From JADJOM01 sp963817435 (GTDB taxonomy: Bacteria > Gemmatimonadota > Gemmatimonadetes > Gemmatimonadales > GWC2-71-9), in contig CAWFNY010000002.1 of NCBI GenBank assembly GCA_963817435.1, forward strand, positions 310,001 to 374,000: 64,000 nucleotides of DNA. Direction: 5' to 3'. Each line of letters begins with the position of its first letter. Position 1 is the stretch's first letter. Position numbers and translations under genes: made by a program. Of this stretch, positions 17,314 through 26,164 are shown one piece after another. The notes beneath the pieces were generated by a model. It was given only the letters and a program-made list of their open reading frames with translations, did no database searches and had not been told where the DNA came from.

Positions 17314-19401
17314 ATGCGGCGAATCGCAGGCTCGATCACCGTGATGTGCGGTCTCGGCATGTTACTGGGCGGCGCACCCGCGTCCGCCCAGTTGCCGTCT
17401 CCGGAAGTGCCCGCGCGACCACCGGCCGCGCTTCAGGTGCCGTATCTGCCGCAGTCGGAGCTGCTGTGCGGCGGGGCGGCGGTCGCGATGGTCGAGCGGT
17501 GGTGGGGACGGCGCGGCGTGTACGCCGAGGACTTCGCGGGGCTGGTCCGTCCCAGCGAGCGGGGCATCCGTACCACCGACCTCGCCGCCGCGTCACGGGA
17601 GCGGGGCTGGGAGACCCAGGCATTCGACGGTACGCCGGAGGAGGTGCAGCGCTACCTCGCCCAGGGTGTGCCGGTGGTCGCCCTCATCGAAGTCGCCCCC
17701 AAACGCTATCACTACGTGGTCCTGCTCCAGTGGTCGGAGCGCCGGGTGATCTATCACGACCCGGCGCGCGGCCCTGCGCGCTCGATCGCTGAGTCGCGCT
17801 TCCTCTCCCAGTGGAATGGCGGCGAGCGGTGGGCGATGGTGATTCGACCGGTGGTGCCGGTCATCAGTTGCCAGTGGCACGAAGGCCATTGGCTAGCGGA
17901 TGCGACGCGACGGATTCGATGCCCTGCCGCCCGTGGCTCGGTGAGGCGGTCGATGCCGCAGCCGACGGGCAGCTCGAGATCGCCTCCGATCGGCTGGCCC
18001 AGGCGGCACGCGCCTGTCCGGCGGAGCCGCTGGTGCTCCGCGAGCTGGCCGCGGTCCGCTTCAAGCAGCGGCGACTGGTGGAGGCCACACGCCTCTCGCG
18101 AGAGTACGTCACGCGGGCGCCGGAGGATGCGCTGGGCTGGCAGCTCCTCGCGGCGAGCCGATATCTCGCGGGGGATCGCGATGGCGCGCTCCAGGCCTGG
18201 AACCGGGTCGGCGCGCCCACGGTGGACCTGCTGCGGATCGATGGGGTGAAGAAGGTGCGCTTCCGCGCGATCGCCGATGCGATCGACACGCCTGACGGAA
18301 CCGTGCTCACCCCGTCGGCCCTGGCGCTGGCGCGCCGGCGGATCGCCGACTTCCCCGCGATCCGGCGAGGCACCGTGGAGTATCAGCCGGTCGAAGGGGG
18401 CCGGGTCGAGGTGCGCGCCGCGGTGGCCGAGCGGCCGGTGCTGGACCCGGCGTGGCGGCTGCTCGGGGTGGGCGCGCTCCGCGCGATCACCCAGCGTGAG
18501 GTGGCACTGACCGTGGCGACGCCGACCGGCGGAGGCGAACTCTGGACCGGCGTCTGGCGATGGGAGCATGCCCACCCGCGGGTCGGCGTGCGGGTCGATA
18601 TGCCGATGCGACTTCGGCGTGAGCGGGGTGATCGGCGTGGAAGGCATCCGGGAGCGCTTTCGCTTTGCGCTCGACACCGCGATCGCCGGTGCGTCCGAAG
18701 AGACTCGCCACGCCGAGGCGGTCGGATTCGGCGCGTGGGTCACTCCGTCGCTGCGCCCCGCGGCGGGCCTGCGCTACGAGCGGTGGTCGGCGGAACGCGA
18801 GTACCTGACCGCGAGGGCGGGCACCGAATTCCGTGCCGCCTCGGATCGCCTGCTGCTCTCGACGACCCTGGAGTACGGGCAGGCGCTCAAGACCCATCCT
18901 TCCTATACCCGGGGCAGCGTCGGGGCGATGTGGACCTCCTCGACTGGGCTGCAGCGGGCGAGCTGGTCCACCAGGGTGGGGCTCGACCTGGTGAGCCACG
19001 AGGCGCCGCTCGGACTCTGGCCGGTGGCGAGCAGCGATCTTTCCTGGGCCGTTCCCCTCAGAGCGCATCCGCGCGCCAGCAATGGTCTGCTCCCGGGTGC
19101 AACCGCGGGGCGGAGCATGATCAATGGAGGCCTCTCCGGCGATCATCCCGTCCTGCGCACGGGACCGTTCACCCTGGCGGTCGGGGTCTTCCTCGATGGC
19201 GCCGAGATCCTGCATCCCGCCAGCGGCACCGGGCGGGACCGGTTCTATCTCGATGCCGGTGGTGGCCTTCGGATCGGCATCCTGGACGGGCAGCTCGGCG
19301 TGCTGCGCATCGACCTGGCGACGGGGCTCGCCGATCGCCGCACGGCGCTCACCGTCGGCATGCATCAGCGCTGGCCACCGATGCGTGAGCGGGCGCGCTG
19401 A
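17314..19401 (+). pseudogene. PA2778-like C39-type peptidase fused to TPR, POTRA-like and beta-barrel segments, with frame breaks
   Basis: The first frame (17314 to about 17860) encodes a signal peptide and a C39-like cysteine peptidase domain with Cys in LLCGGAAVAM, His in KRYHYVVL and Asp in YHDPARG. The second frame (about 17919 to 18600) encodes helical repeats (LAQAARACPAEPLVLRELAA) and then a POTRA-like stretch (LARRRIADFPAIRRGTVEYQ). The third frame (about 18620-19401) encodes alternating beta strands like an outer-membrane barrel. The frames abut without intervening stops, so one long ancestral gene broken by one-base changes near 17850-17910 and 18600-18625 is likely. Two separate genes remain possible. 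Confidence 0.55.
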
Positions 19402-19583
19402 ACCGACGCTCCCCACGAACGCCCGAAGCCGGGCACCCGGTCCTCGGGCTGGCGCCTCCGACCCGGTCCCTGCAGGTTACGCGCAGCCGCCCGCAGGCTC
19501 GGCACACGTCCACAGCCTGACCCGTTCCATACCGCTCCGTCCTGAACGGCGGGCTCTGGCTTCAGTCTCCATGGAGGTTCGTG

Positions 19584-20171
19584 ATGGCACGGAAGATTCT
19601 GATGCTTGTAGGCGATTTCGTCGAGGATTATGAGGTCATGGTGCCGTTTCAGGCGTTGCGCGCCGTGGGCCACCGCGTCGATGCCGTATGTCCCGGCAAG
19701 GCGGCGGGCCAGTCGGTGCGGACGGCGGTGCACGACTTCGAAGGAGACCAGACCTACTCGGAGAAGCCGGGGCACAACTTCGCACTCAACGCCACATTCG
19801 ACAGCGTCCGCGAGCAGGACTACGACGCCCTGGTGATTCCCGGCGGTCGCGCCCCGGAATACCTGCGCCTGAATCCCCGGATTCTCGAGATCGTGAGGTA
19901 CTTCGCGCAGCAGAAGAAGCCGATCGCAGCCATCTGCCACGGCGCGCAGATCCTGGCCGCCGCCAGGGTCATCACGGGCAAACGCATCAGCGCCTATCCG
20001 GCCTGCGCTCCCGAAGTGGAGCTCGCCGGAGCGACCTACGCCGCCATCAGCGTGGACGATGCGGTGACGGACGGCAACTTCGTGACGGCACCCGCCTGGC
20101 CGGCACACCCCGCGTGGATCGCCCAGTTTCTCGCCGTGTTGGGCACCCGGATCGAGCACTCGCCTGCGTGA
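19584..20171 (+). CDS. DJ-1/PfpI family protein
   Basis: A 195-residue DJ-1/PfpI superfamily protein with the nucleophile elbow AAICHGAQ (Cys118), VIPGGRAPEYL near 85 and an acidic residue (Glu14) near the active site. Homologues include deglycase/chaperone-like proteins and intracellular proteases, and the precise activity cannot be assigned. ATG 19584 with GGAGG 7-11 nt upstream is preferred over the GTG three bases earlier. It is convergent with the TolC-like gene. Confidence 0.88.
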   Translation: MARKILMLVGDFVEDYEVMVPFQALRAVGHRVDAVCPGKAAGQSVRTAVHDFEGDQTYSEKPGHNFALNATFDSVREQDYDALVIPGGRAPEYLRLNPRILEIVRYFAQQKKPIAAICHGAQILAAARVITGKRISAYPACAPEVELAGATYAAISVDDAVTDGNFVTAPAWPAHPAWIAQFLAVLGTRIEHSPA

Positions 20172-20243
20172 GCGGAGCATCTGTCCGCTCGCAACGCTGA
20201 TTGAGCTCGGCAATCGCCTGGGCAGCCAAAGGCAGCGACTTAG

Positions 20244-21485
20244 CTACGGCTCCTCCATGACCAGACTGCCGGTCAGGTGCCGGAGCAGCAGCCGGGCCCC
20301 GGCCGCCTGCCACTCGAGGTCGAGTTCGGCCATCCGGGCATCGAGGTATGCCTCACGCGCCGCCAGCCACGCCAGCACGTAGGTCCCCCGTTGTGGCGCC
20401 ACCTGCTCGGCGAGCTCGAGTGCCCGCGTCGCGCGCGCGAGCGCGCCCCCCCGCAGCAATCCCAGCTCGGTATCGGTGCGGGTCAGCGTCAGGAGCGCCT
20501 CGCTCACCTGCGCGGCGATCTCGCGGTGCCGCACATCGAACTGCGCGTTCGCGTTGTCGCGCTCGGCCTTCGCGGCGCGGATCTCGTTGCTGAGCCGGTG
20601 CCACGCCGGCACGTTGAAGCCGAGGGCAACGCCGAGACGCCACTTGTCGCCTACCGTGGCGGCCGGGCCGATCTCGATTGTCGGCCAGCCGCGCGCCCGC
20701 GCGAGCCGGATCTCCTGGCTGGCGCGTTCCGCTTCGTGATGCAGCCGGGAGGATCGCGGGTCGGTGGCGAGCGCGCTGGGCAGCGCCGCGTCCGGGGCGA
20801 TGAGCGGCGCGATGGCCGACAGCTCGCCCTGGAAGTCGATCGGGGTGCCGGGATCCTGGCCGAGGACCACATCGAGGCGCGCCTGGGAGATGGTGTGCTG
20901 CAGCGCGGCGCCCATGCGCACCCGGTGCGCCTCGTCGAGACTGATCAGCGTCTGCAACTGCGCCAGATCGGCGGCCTTGTCCGGTTCCTTCCCCGGTGCG
21001 ACCGCCTCCACGGTGTGCTGCGCGAGGCTTTCCGATTCCATCGCGAGCGCGAGCACCCGGCGGCTTCGCAGGCCGTCGGCGAAGCGCCGGGCCGCCTCCA
21101 GCATCACGGCCCGCTGGTCGGATTCAGCGTCCGCGGCGGTGGCGGCGACGTCCTGCGCGCCGATCCGCTTGAGGGCGGAGCCCTCCCAGGGCCAGCGCAG
21201 AGGCTGCAGCAGTTCCAGTCTGCTTTCAGTCAGGCGGGCGGTCGCGATGTGTACGCTGGGAGTGGGGTAGCTGCTCTGCTCCGCCGCGCGGGCCCGCGCC
21301 GCGACAACCCGAGCCGCGCCCGCCTTCCAGATCGGGTGCTCCTCGCGGACCCGGGTCAGCACCTCGGCCAGGGTGAGCCGCAGGGTGTCGGTGGCACTGC
21401 TCTGGGCGAGAGCCGTTGCGGGCTGGCCCGCGAGGAGGGCCAGGATCGGGAGACCGCGGGCGACGATTCGTGAGGCAGGGTGCAT
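20244..21485 (-). CDS. TolC-like outer-membrane efflux protein
   Basis: A 413-residue outer-membrane efflux family protein, the channel part of an RND or type I export system. It has a signal peptide (MHPASRIVARGLPILALLAG... ending near ALAQ). It then has the TolC pattern of two long helical repeats, with LTLAEVLTRVREEHPIW at the start of repeat one and long Ala/Arg/Glu-rich helices to the end. ATG 21485 is preferred to a GTG 33 nt upstream because the signal peptide begins there. No periplasmic adaptor or RND pump is adjacent, so it is an orphan. Confidence 0.8.
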   Translation of the reverse strand: MHPASRIVARGLPILALLAGQPATALAQSSATDTLRLTLAEVLTRVREEHPIWKAGAARVVAARARAAEQSSYPTPSVHIATARLTESRLELLQPLRWPWEGSALKRIGAQDVAATAADAESDQRAVMLEAARRFADGLRSRRVLALAMESESLAQHTVEAVAPGKEPDKAADLAQLQTLISLDEAHRVRMGAALQHTISQARLDVVLGQDPGTPIDFQGELSAIAPLIAPDAALPSALATDPRSSRLHHEAERASQEIRLARARGWPTIEIGPAATVGDKWRLGVALGFNVPAWHRLSNEIRAAKAERDNANAQFDVRHREIAAQVSEALLTLTRTDTELGLLRGGALARATRALELAEQVAPQRGTYVLAWLAAREAYLDARMAELDLEWQAAGARLLLRHLTGSLVMEEP

Positions 21486-21612
21486 GGGGCCCGGGATGAG
21501 CGGTGAGCCTGACCGCACGCAGGGGGACGCTCACTGGCGCGCGGACGACTCCGTTACCGCTTCAACTCATAAACCAGCCGCTGCTCGGCGCGCTATCGCT
21601 CGGGAGGTGGAG

Positions 21613-21690
21613 GGGGGCGGTTGGGCGGTTGGGCGGTTGGACGATTGGGCGGTTGGGCGGTTAGGCGGTTAGGCGGTGTAGGCGGTTAGG
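21613..21690. repeat. Octamer tandem repeat (TTGGGCGG type)
   Basis: About nine imperfect copies of an eight-base unit, TTGGGCGG changing to TTAGGCGG, lie just past the 3' end of the first Uma2 gene. Related octamer arrays recur near 25064 and 61995. Confidence 0.85.
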
Positions 21691-21693
21691 CAA

Positions 21694-22239
21694 TCACACC
21701 GGCCGGAAGAGTTCGGCGAGCGGCAGGATGAATGGCTCGCTCGCGCCGGCGGGGTGCCAGCTGATCGTGTCACACGCCGTGATCGGGAGGTCATCCTCCG
21801 GCCGCCAGATCTCGACCGAGTGCGCATCGGGATCGATCAGCCAGTACAGCGGCACGCCACGCTCCTGGTAGAGCCGCCGCTTGGTGAAGCGATCCGCGCG
21901 GACGGATGAGGGAGACAGCACCTCGGCTGCGAGGAGCACTGTGCGGAGCGATTTCCAGTCGAGGCGGCGCGCCTCCGCCAGCGGTACCACGAAGAGGTCG
22001 GGAGAGACCAGGACATCCCGGAGCCCCCAGGAGAGATCCGATCGGGAGCCGATCGCGAGACCCACGGGGTACTGCCGCAGGTAGGCACGGACGGTTTCGT
22101 GAAGACGGGCGCCCACCTCCTCGTGCCAGAGACGCGGGGCCGGGGTCACCAGCAGCTCCCCGTGCACCACTTCGTAGATGTTGCCGTCGTCCGGGAGGGC
22201 CCGGACCATGTCGGCGGTGTAATACAGCGGCGCGGCCAT
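21694..22239 (-). CDS. Uma2 family endonuclease-fold protein (copy 1)
   Basis: A Uma2 (DUF820) protein with the PD-(D/E)xK restriction-endonuclease-like fold; the biological role of the family is unsettled. Core residues are visible: YEVVHGELLV, then SPDLFVVP (Asp), AAEVLSPSS (Glu) and TKRRLYQERGVPLYWLIDP (Lys). I place the start at the second of two ATGs (22239; M-A-A-P), because a -10 box lies exactly six bases upstream of it and predicts a leaderless mRNA; the first ATG (22245) gives two more residues. It is one of four paralogues within 4 kb. Confidence 0.82.
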   Translation of the reverse strand: MAAPLYYTADMVRALPDDGNIYEVVHGELLVTPAPRLWHEEVGARLHETVRAYLRQYPVGLAIGSRSDLSWGLRDVLVSPDLFVVPLAEARRLDWKSLRTVLLAAEVLSPSSVRADRFTKRRLYQERGVPLYWLIDPDAHSVEIWRPEDDLPITACDTISWHPAGASEPFILPLAELFRPV

Positions 22240-22245
22240 GCCCAT

Positions 22246-22275
22246 ACGGTACGCTCGGCGGCGAGGGAGTGGCAA
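22246..22275 (-). promoter_or_regulatory. Promoter of Uma2 copy 1
   Basis: On the minus strand, TTGCCA and TACCGT are separated by 18 bases, and the -10 box ends six bases before the M-A-A-P start codon. The same boxes and spacing occur upstream of all four paralogues although spacer bases differ. Confidence 0.65.
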
Positions 22276-22338
22276 GAGGGGAGCATCCCTCACAATGCCA
22301 TCCGCTGGCGCTCGGCCGAGTACCGGAATCGGGTGGCC

Positions 22339-22758
22339 CTAGGCTTTTCGGCGCCGAGTCGGCTGGGCTGGGCGGCGGCGAGGAGTCGCCGGCTTCGGCT
22401 CCAGCCCCCTGGGTGCCAAGCAGCGCCACGCCTCCGTGAGCAGCGGCTTCAGCTCTCGCGCGGTCACGGCGGGCAGGCGAACCAGGACAGCGGGGAAGCC
22501 GTTGTAGTGCGGCTCGGTGAAGAACTTCTCCGGGTCGAGCCCGAGCAGGAAATCCTTGTCATCGAGGCTGGCGACCCGAACCGCAATGACACTCGGCTGC
22601 GGTACGCGGGGCTTCTTCGGCGCGACCCGTTCCATCCAGACCCACACGAAGCCCTTCGACTTGCCCTTGTTGCGGACCGAGAAGGCGAAGTGGTCCCGGG
22701 TCTCCTCGGTTTCCGGGAGCGACAGCGCAATGCGGCGGACGTCGGCCTGCGTCGCCAT
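22339..22758 (-). CDS. YjbR/MmcQ family protein
   Basis: A 139-residue YjbR/MmcQ (DUF419) family protein. The N-terminus has the characteristic IALSLPETEETRDHFAFSVR followed by KGFVWVW, VRVASLDDKDFLL and NGFPAVLVRL. The CyaY-like fold of the family suggests DNA or ligand binding, but the function is unknown. The C-terminal 25 residues are basic and Pro-rich. Its ATG overlaps the stop of Uma2 copy 2 in an ATGA, so the two are translationally coupled and share that promoter. Confidence 0.85.
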   Translation of the reverse strand: MATQADVRRIALSLPETEETRDHFAFSVRNKGKSKGFVWVWMERVAPKKPRVPQPSVIAVRVASLDDKDFLLGLDPEKFFTEPHYNGFPAVLVRLPAVTARELKPLLTEAWRCLAPRGLEPKPATPRRRPAQPTRRRKA

Positions 22759-23300
22759 CAGATCGGCTTGAAGAGTTCCTGGAGTCCCAGCCGGAACGGC
22801 CCCCCTTCCCCGGCCGGTGTCCACTCGAGTGTCAGGCGCTCGATACGGGGAAAGTGATCCGAAGGCGTCCAGACCTCTACCTGCTGCGCGTCGCCATCGA
22901 CGATCCAGTACAGCGGCACCCCGGCCTCCTGGTAGCGGCGCCGCTTGACGAAGCGGTCGGCGCGCGCGGTCGAGGGACTCAGCACCTCGACCACGAGCAG
23001 CAGGGTCTGCACGGCGGTCCAGTCCAGCGTGCGCGCCTGCTCGAATGGCACCACGAAGAGATCGGGCTGCACCAGCACGTCCGGCGCCCAGGAGATGTCG
23101 GCGGGGGAGTGCACAAGAACGCCCACCGGGCGGGACTGCAGGTAGTTCCCCAGCGCCAGGGAGAGCCGCACGATCAGGTACTGGTGCCACATCCGCGGCG
23201 ACCGGGTCACCAGCAGCTCTCCGGCAACGACCTCGTAGCGGCTGCCGTCGTCGGGGAGTGCGCGGACCATGTCAGCGGTATAGTAGAGTGGCGCGGCCAT
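22758..23300 (-). CDS. Uma2 family endonuclease-fold protein (copy 2)
   Basis: Second and most divergent Uma2 paralogue in the cluster, about 180 residues. It keeps the same N-terminal block (AAPLYYTADMVRALPDDG) but differs afterwards (VTRSPRMWHQYLIVRLSLAL). Nuclease-like core residues remain: QPDLFVVP, VVEVLSPST and VKRRRYQEAGVPLYW. The start is the second ATG, as for the other copies, because of promoter spacing. It is followed with an ATGA overlap by the YjbR-like gene. The sharp boundary between an identical 5' end and a diverged body suggests that the promoter segment has been homogenised or copied. Confidence 0.82.
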   Translation of the reverse strand: MAAPLYYTADMVRALPDDGSRYEVVAGELLVTRSPRMWHQYLIVRLSLALGNYLQSRPVGVLVHSPADISWAPDVLVQPDLFVVPFEQARTLDWTAVQTLLLVVEVLSPSTARADRFVKRRRYQEAGVPLYWIVDGDAQQVEVWTPSDHFPRIERLTLEWTPAGEGGPFRLGLQELFKPI

Positions 23301-23306
23301 GCCCAT

Positions 23307-23336
23307 ACGGTACGCTCGGCGAGACGGGGAATGCAA
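23307..23336 (-). promoter_or_regulatory. Promoter of Uma2 copy 2 and the YjbR-like gene
   Basis: TTGCAT, 18 bases, TACCGT, six bases, then the ATG of M-A-A-P, on the minus strand. The spacer differs from copies 1 and 3 but the boxes are kept. Confidence 0.65.
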
Positions 23337-23389
23337 TAGGGAAGCATGCCCTACGGTGGCGCACACCGGCGCGGTGTTTTGAGTGCATG

Positions 23390-23533
23390 CGCGGTTGCAC
23401 CGGCACCGCTCGCGGGTGGCTCGCCCGGCGGGTCCCTCCGGCCGCTCGGCTTCCTCTCAGCGACGAGCCTTTCAACCGGGTGAGGGAAGCAACGCGGCCT
23501 CCGGGACCACACCGGGACTCGCCGAGCCTGTCC
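23390..23533. repeat. Upstream repeat element, copy A (about 140 bp)
   Basis: This block, running from GCGGTTGCACCGGCACCGCT to GCCGAGCCTGTCCGCC, recurs nearly identically at about 24859-25003 and 25818-25962. Each copy lies upstream of a Uma2 gene transcribed away from it. No convincing protein is encoded. Confidence 0.85.
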
Positions 23534-23561
23534 GCCTTCTCGCCTTTCCGCCCTTCCCGCC

Positions 23562-24035
23562 CTACTGCGCCGGCATCCAGATCGCGGTCGTGGTCACCGC
23601 CGCCCTCGTCTCCACCAGCTCGTAGGCCGCGACCGCACCGCCGGGCGTGAGGCCTTCCACCACGTAGTACCCACCCGGCAGGCCGCTCACCGAGAAATCG
23701 CCCTGGGCACCGCTGGTCACCCGCGCCAGCTCGTCCTGCGTCGCCTGCCCGTTCCTCAGCACGTTATGCATGATGCGGACGGTCACGCCGGCGATCGGCG
23801 GCGCCATGCTCACCGCGCCGGTGTCGGTCGGCACCCCGGTGCCCGCGCGATATACCAGACCCTGAATCGTGACCGCGCTCGGGAAGCCGGCGGTGGTACT
23901 GGTGTCCACCCCGGGCCGAGGCTTGAAGGTGGCACTCGATCCATCGGTCGGCGCGATCGGGGAGGTACGGGTGTCACCGAGACAGCCGGCGAGGGTGAGG
24001 ACGCCGAGTGAGAGCAGCAGGGTCGTGGATTTCAT
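23562..24035 (-). CDS. Small lipoprotein with a carboxypeptidase-regulatory-like domain
   Basis: A 157-residue exported lipoprotein. MKSTTLLLSLGVLTLAGC gives a signal peptide with lipobox LAGC (Cys18). The mature part, after a Thr/Ser/Pro linker, looks like a small beta-sandwich: IQGLVYR, IAGVTVRI, then SGAQGDFSVSGLPGGYYVVEG, a carboxypeptidase-regulatory (CarboxypepD_reg) pattern, and ends in WMPAQ. It sits between Uma2 copies 2 and 3 on the same strand, with no evident functional link to them. Confidence 0.75.
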   Translation of the reverse strand: MKSTTLLLSLGVLTLAGCLGDTRTSPIAPTDGSSATFKPRPGVDTSTTAGFPSAVTIQGLVYRAGTGVPTDTGAVSMAPPIAGVTVRIMHNVLRNGQATQDELARVTSGAQGDFSVSGLPGGYYVVEGLTPGGAVAAYELVETRAAVTTTAIWMPAQ

Positions 24036-24144
24036 ATTGGGACTCCGACGGCTGTGGTGCGTTCTGGTTCTGGCTGCTTCAAGATATGGAAGGGTACCGC
24101 CGGCGGGGAGTATGCGGATTCCGGTCGTAGCTCGCCATCCGCCT

Positions 24145-24690
24145 TTATAGTGGCCGGAACAGCTCCGCGAGCGGCAGGATGAACGGTTCGGCCGCGCCGG
24201 CCGGGTGCCAGGTCAGCGTCTCGAGTTCGGTGAGCGGGAGGTCATCGGTCGGACGCCAGACCTCGACCGAGTGCGCGTCGGGGTCGATCACCCAGTAGAG
24301 CGGCACCCCCTGCTCCTGATAGAGCCGCCGTTTGGGGAACCGGTCCGCCCGGAGCGACGAGGGCGACAGCACCTCCGCCGCGAGCAGCACCGTCCGGAGC
24401 GATATCCAATCGAGTCGCCGAGCCTCCTCGAGCGGGACCACGAAGAGGTCGGGGGAGACGAGCACATCCCGGAGCCCCCAGGAGAGATCGGAGCGGGAGC
24501 TGTAGGCATGGCCGACGGGATGGCGCTCCAGCCAAAGGCGGACGGCGATCAGCAGCCGGATGCCGACCTCCTCATGCCAGGGCCGAGGGGAGGGGCTCAC
24601 CAGCAGCTCCCCGTGCACCACCTCGTAGATGTTGCCGTCGTCCGGGAGAGCCCGGACCATGTCGGCGGTATAGTAGATCGGCGCGGCCAT
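24145..24690 (-). CDS. Uma2 family endonuclease-fold protein (copy 3)
   Basis: Third Uma2 paralogue, about 181 residues from the second ATG (24690). It is very close to copy 4 and shares long identical runs, including YWVIDPDAHSVEVWRPTDDL and its C-terminus. PD-(D/E)xK core residues are intact (VSPDLFVVP, AAEVLSPSS, PKRRLYQEQG). Copies 3 and 4 are 959 bp apart, which equals the offset of their upstream repeat blocks, so they arose by a tandem duplication that included the promoter. Confidence 0.82.
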   Translation of the reverse strand: MAAPIYYTADMVRALPDDGNIYEVVHGELLVSPSPRPWHEEVGIRLLIAVRLWLERHPVGHAYSSRSDLSWGLRDVLVSPDLFVVPLEEARRLDWISLRTVLLAAEVLSPSSLRADRFPKRRLYQEQGVPLYWVIDPDAHSVEVWRPTDDLPLTELETLTWHPAGAAEPFILPLAELFRPL

Positions 24691-24696
24691 GCCCAT

Positions 24697-24726
24697 ACGG
24701 TACGCTCGGCGGCGAGTGGGTGGCAA
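24697..24726 (-). promoter_or_regulatory. Promoter of Uma2 copy 3
   Basis: TTGCCA, 18 bases, TACCGT, six bases, then ATG, on the minus strand, as for the other three copies. Confidence 0.65.
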
Positions 24727-25063
24727 GTGGGGAGCATGCCGCACAGTGACACCCGCTGGTACGGGGCCGAGTACCGGAATCAGGCGGGAGGGGGCGTTTC
24801 GAGTGCCGGTCATTGTGAGGGGCTGCGGAGCACTCCGGAGCGATCACTTGAGCGCAGACGCGGTTGCACCGGCACCGCTCGCGGGTGGCTCGCCCGGCGG
24901 GTCCCTCCGGCCGCTCGGCTTCCTCTCAGCGACGAGCTTTCCAACCGGGTGAGGGAAGCAACGCGGCCTCCGGGACCACACCGGGACTCGCCGAGGCTGT
25001 TCCGCCCCTTCCTCGCGCCCGGGTCGCGCTATCGCGCTCCCAAGGGGCGCTCGGTCGCCGCCC

Positions 25064-25106
25064 GTCCGCTTGTCCGCCCGTCCGCCCGTCCGCCCGTCCG
25101 CCCTTA
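25064..25106. repeat. Octamer tandem repeat (GTCCGCCC type)
   Basis: Five consecutive GTCCGCCC-like units lie immediately past the 3' end of Uma2 copy 4. The complement, GGGCGGAC, resembles the GGGCGGTT units after Uma2 copy 1. Confidence 0.8.
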
Positions 25107-25649
25107 CAATGGTCGGAACAGCTCCGCGAGCGGGAGAATGAACGGTTCGGCCGCGCCGGCCGGGTTCCAGGTCAGCGTCTCGAGTTCGGTGAGCGGGAGG
25201 TCATCGGTCGGACGCCAGACCTCGACCGAGTGGGCGTCGGGGTCGATCACCCAGTAGAGCGGCACCCCCTGCTCCTGATAGAGCCGCCGTTTGGTGAAGC
25301 GATCGGCGCGGGTGGAGGAAGGCGACAGCACCTCGGCTGCGAGCAGAACCGTACGAAGCCGCTTCCACTCGAGCTGGCGGGCTTCGTCCAGCGGCACCAC
25401 AAAGAGGTCGGGGGAAACGAGTACATCCCGGAGACCCCAGGAGAGATCCGATCGAGAGCCGAAGGCGAGGCCGATGGGATGGCGCTCGAGCCAGGTGTGC
25501 ACCGCGACATGGAGCCGGCCGCCGACCACCTCATGCCAAGGCCGAGGGGAGGGGCTCACCAGCAGCTCCCCGTGCACCACCTCGTAGATGTTGCCGTCGT
25601 CCGGGAGAGCCCGGACCATGTCGGCGGTATAGTAGATCGGCGCGGCCAT
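25104..25649 (-). CDS. Uma2 family endonuclease-fold protein (copy 4)
   Basis: Fourth Uma2 paralogue, about 181 residues from the second ATG (25649), with the same core as copy 3. It differs mainly between residues 45 and 110 (for example LHVAVHTWLERHPIGLAFGS), a region that also varies among the other copies. Active-site-like residues are conserved (SPDLFVVP, AAEVLSPSS, TKRRLYQEQG). It ends beside the octamer repeat and lies in the second unit of the 960-bp duplication. Confidence 0.82.
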   Translation of the reverse strand: MAAPIYYTADMVRALPDDGNIYEVVHGELLVSPSPRPWHEVVGGRLHVAVHTWLERHPIGLAFGSRSDLSWGLRDVLVSPDLFVVPLDEARQLEWKRLRTVLLAAEVLSPSSTRADRFTKRRLYQEQGVPLYWVIDPDAHSVEVWRPTDDLPLTELETLTWNPAGAAEPFILPLAELFRPL

Positions 25650-25655
25650 GCCCAT

Positions 25656-25685
25656 ACGGTACGCTCGGCGAGACGGGGAATGCAA
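25656..25685 (-). promoter_or_regulatory. Promoter of Uma2 copy 4
   Basis: TTGCAT, 18 bases, TACCGT, six bases, then ATG, on the minus strand. Confidence 0.65.
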
Positions 25686-26164
25686 TAGGGAAGCATGCCC
25701 TACGGTGGCGCCCACCGGCACGGAGCCGAGTATCGGGATCAGGCGGGAGGGAGCGTTTCGAGCGCCAGTCACTGTGAGGGGTGCGGAGCACCCCGGAGCG
25801 ATCTCTTGAGAGCAGACGCGGTTGCACCGGCACCGCTCCCGGGTGGCTCGCCCGGCGGGTCCCTCCGGCCGCTCGGCTTCCTCTCATCGATGAGCCTTCC
25901 AACCGGGTGAGGGAAGCAACGCGGCCTCCGGGACCACACCGGGACTCGCCGAGCCTGTCCGCCCCTTCCTCGCGCCCGGGTCGCGCTATCGCGCTCCCAA
26001 GGGGCGCTCGGTCGCCGCCCGTCCGCCTGTCCGACCGTCCACTCCAGGGGTGACACTGTCCTCGATCGAGGACACTGTCTCGGTTCCCGGAGGACACCGG
26101 ACCATCCTCGCGGCCGATCATTCAGCCACCCGATTATGCATGTAATCGTTTTCAGCGAACCGGT

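Larger units (their letters stand above)
24145..26045. repeat. Tandem duplication of about 960 bp (Uma2 gene plus upstream element)
   Basis: Unit 1 (24145-25103) and unit 2 (25104 to about 26045) each carry a Uma2 gene, its promoter and about 290 bp of upstream sequence, including the 140-bp element. Corresponding points are 959-960 bp apart throughout. Small differences, for example in the middle of the genes and the last 20 bp, show that the duplication is not brand new. Confidence 0.8.

Noticed and set aside
23390..23533. The 140-bp element considered as an SRP RNA or riboswitch because of GGGAAGCAAC
   Set aside because: The rest of the sequence does not fit the conserved SRP loop or a known riboswitch core, and three adjacent copies fit a repeat better.
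25531..26121. Open frame reading through the upstream repeat of Uma2 copy 4
   Set aside because: It covers a non-coding repeat in a low-complexity Arg/Gly/Ser-rich frame and has no ribosome-binding site; similar frames arise in the other repeat copies.
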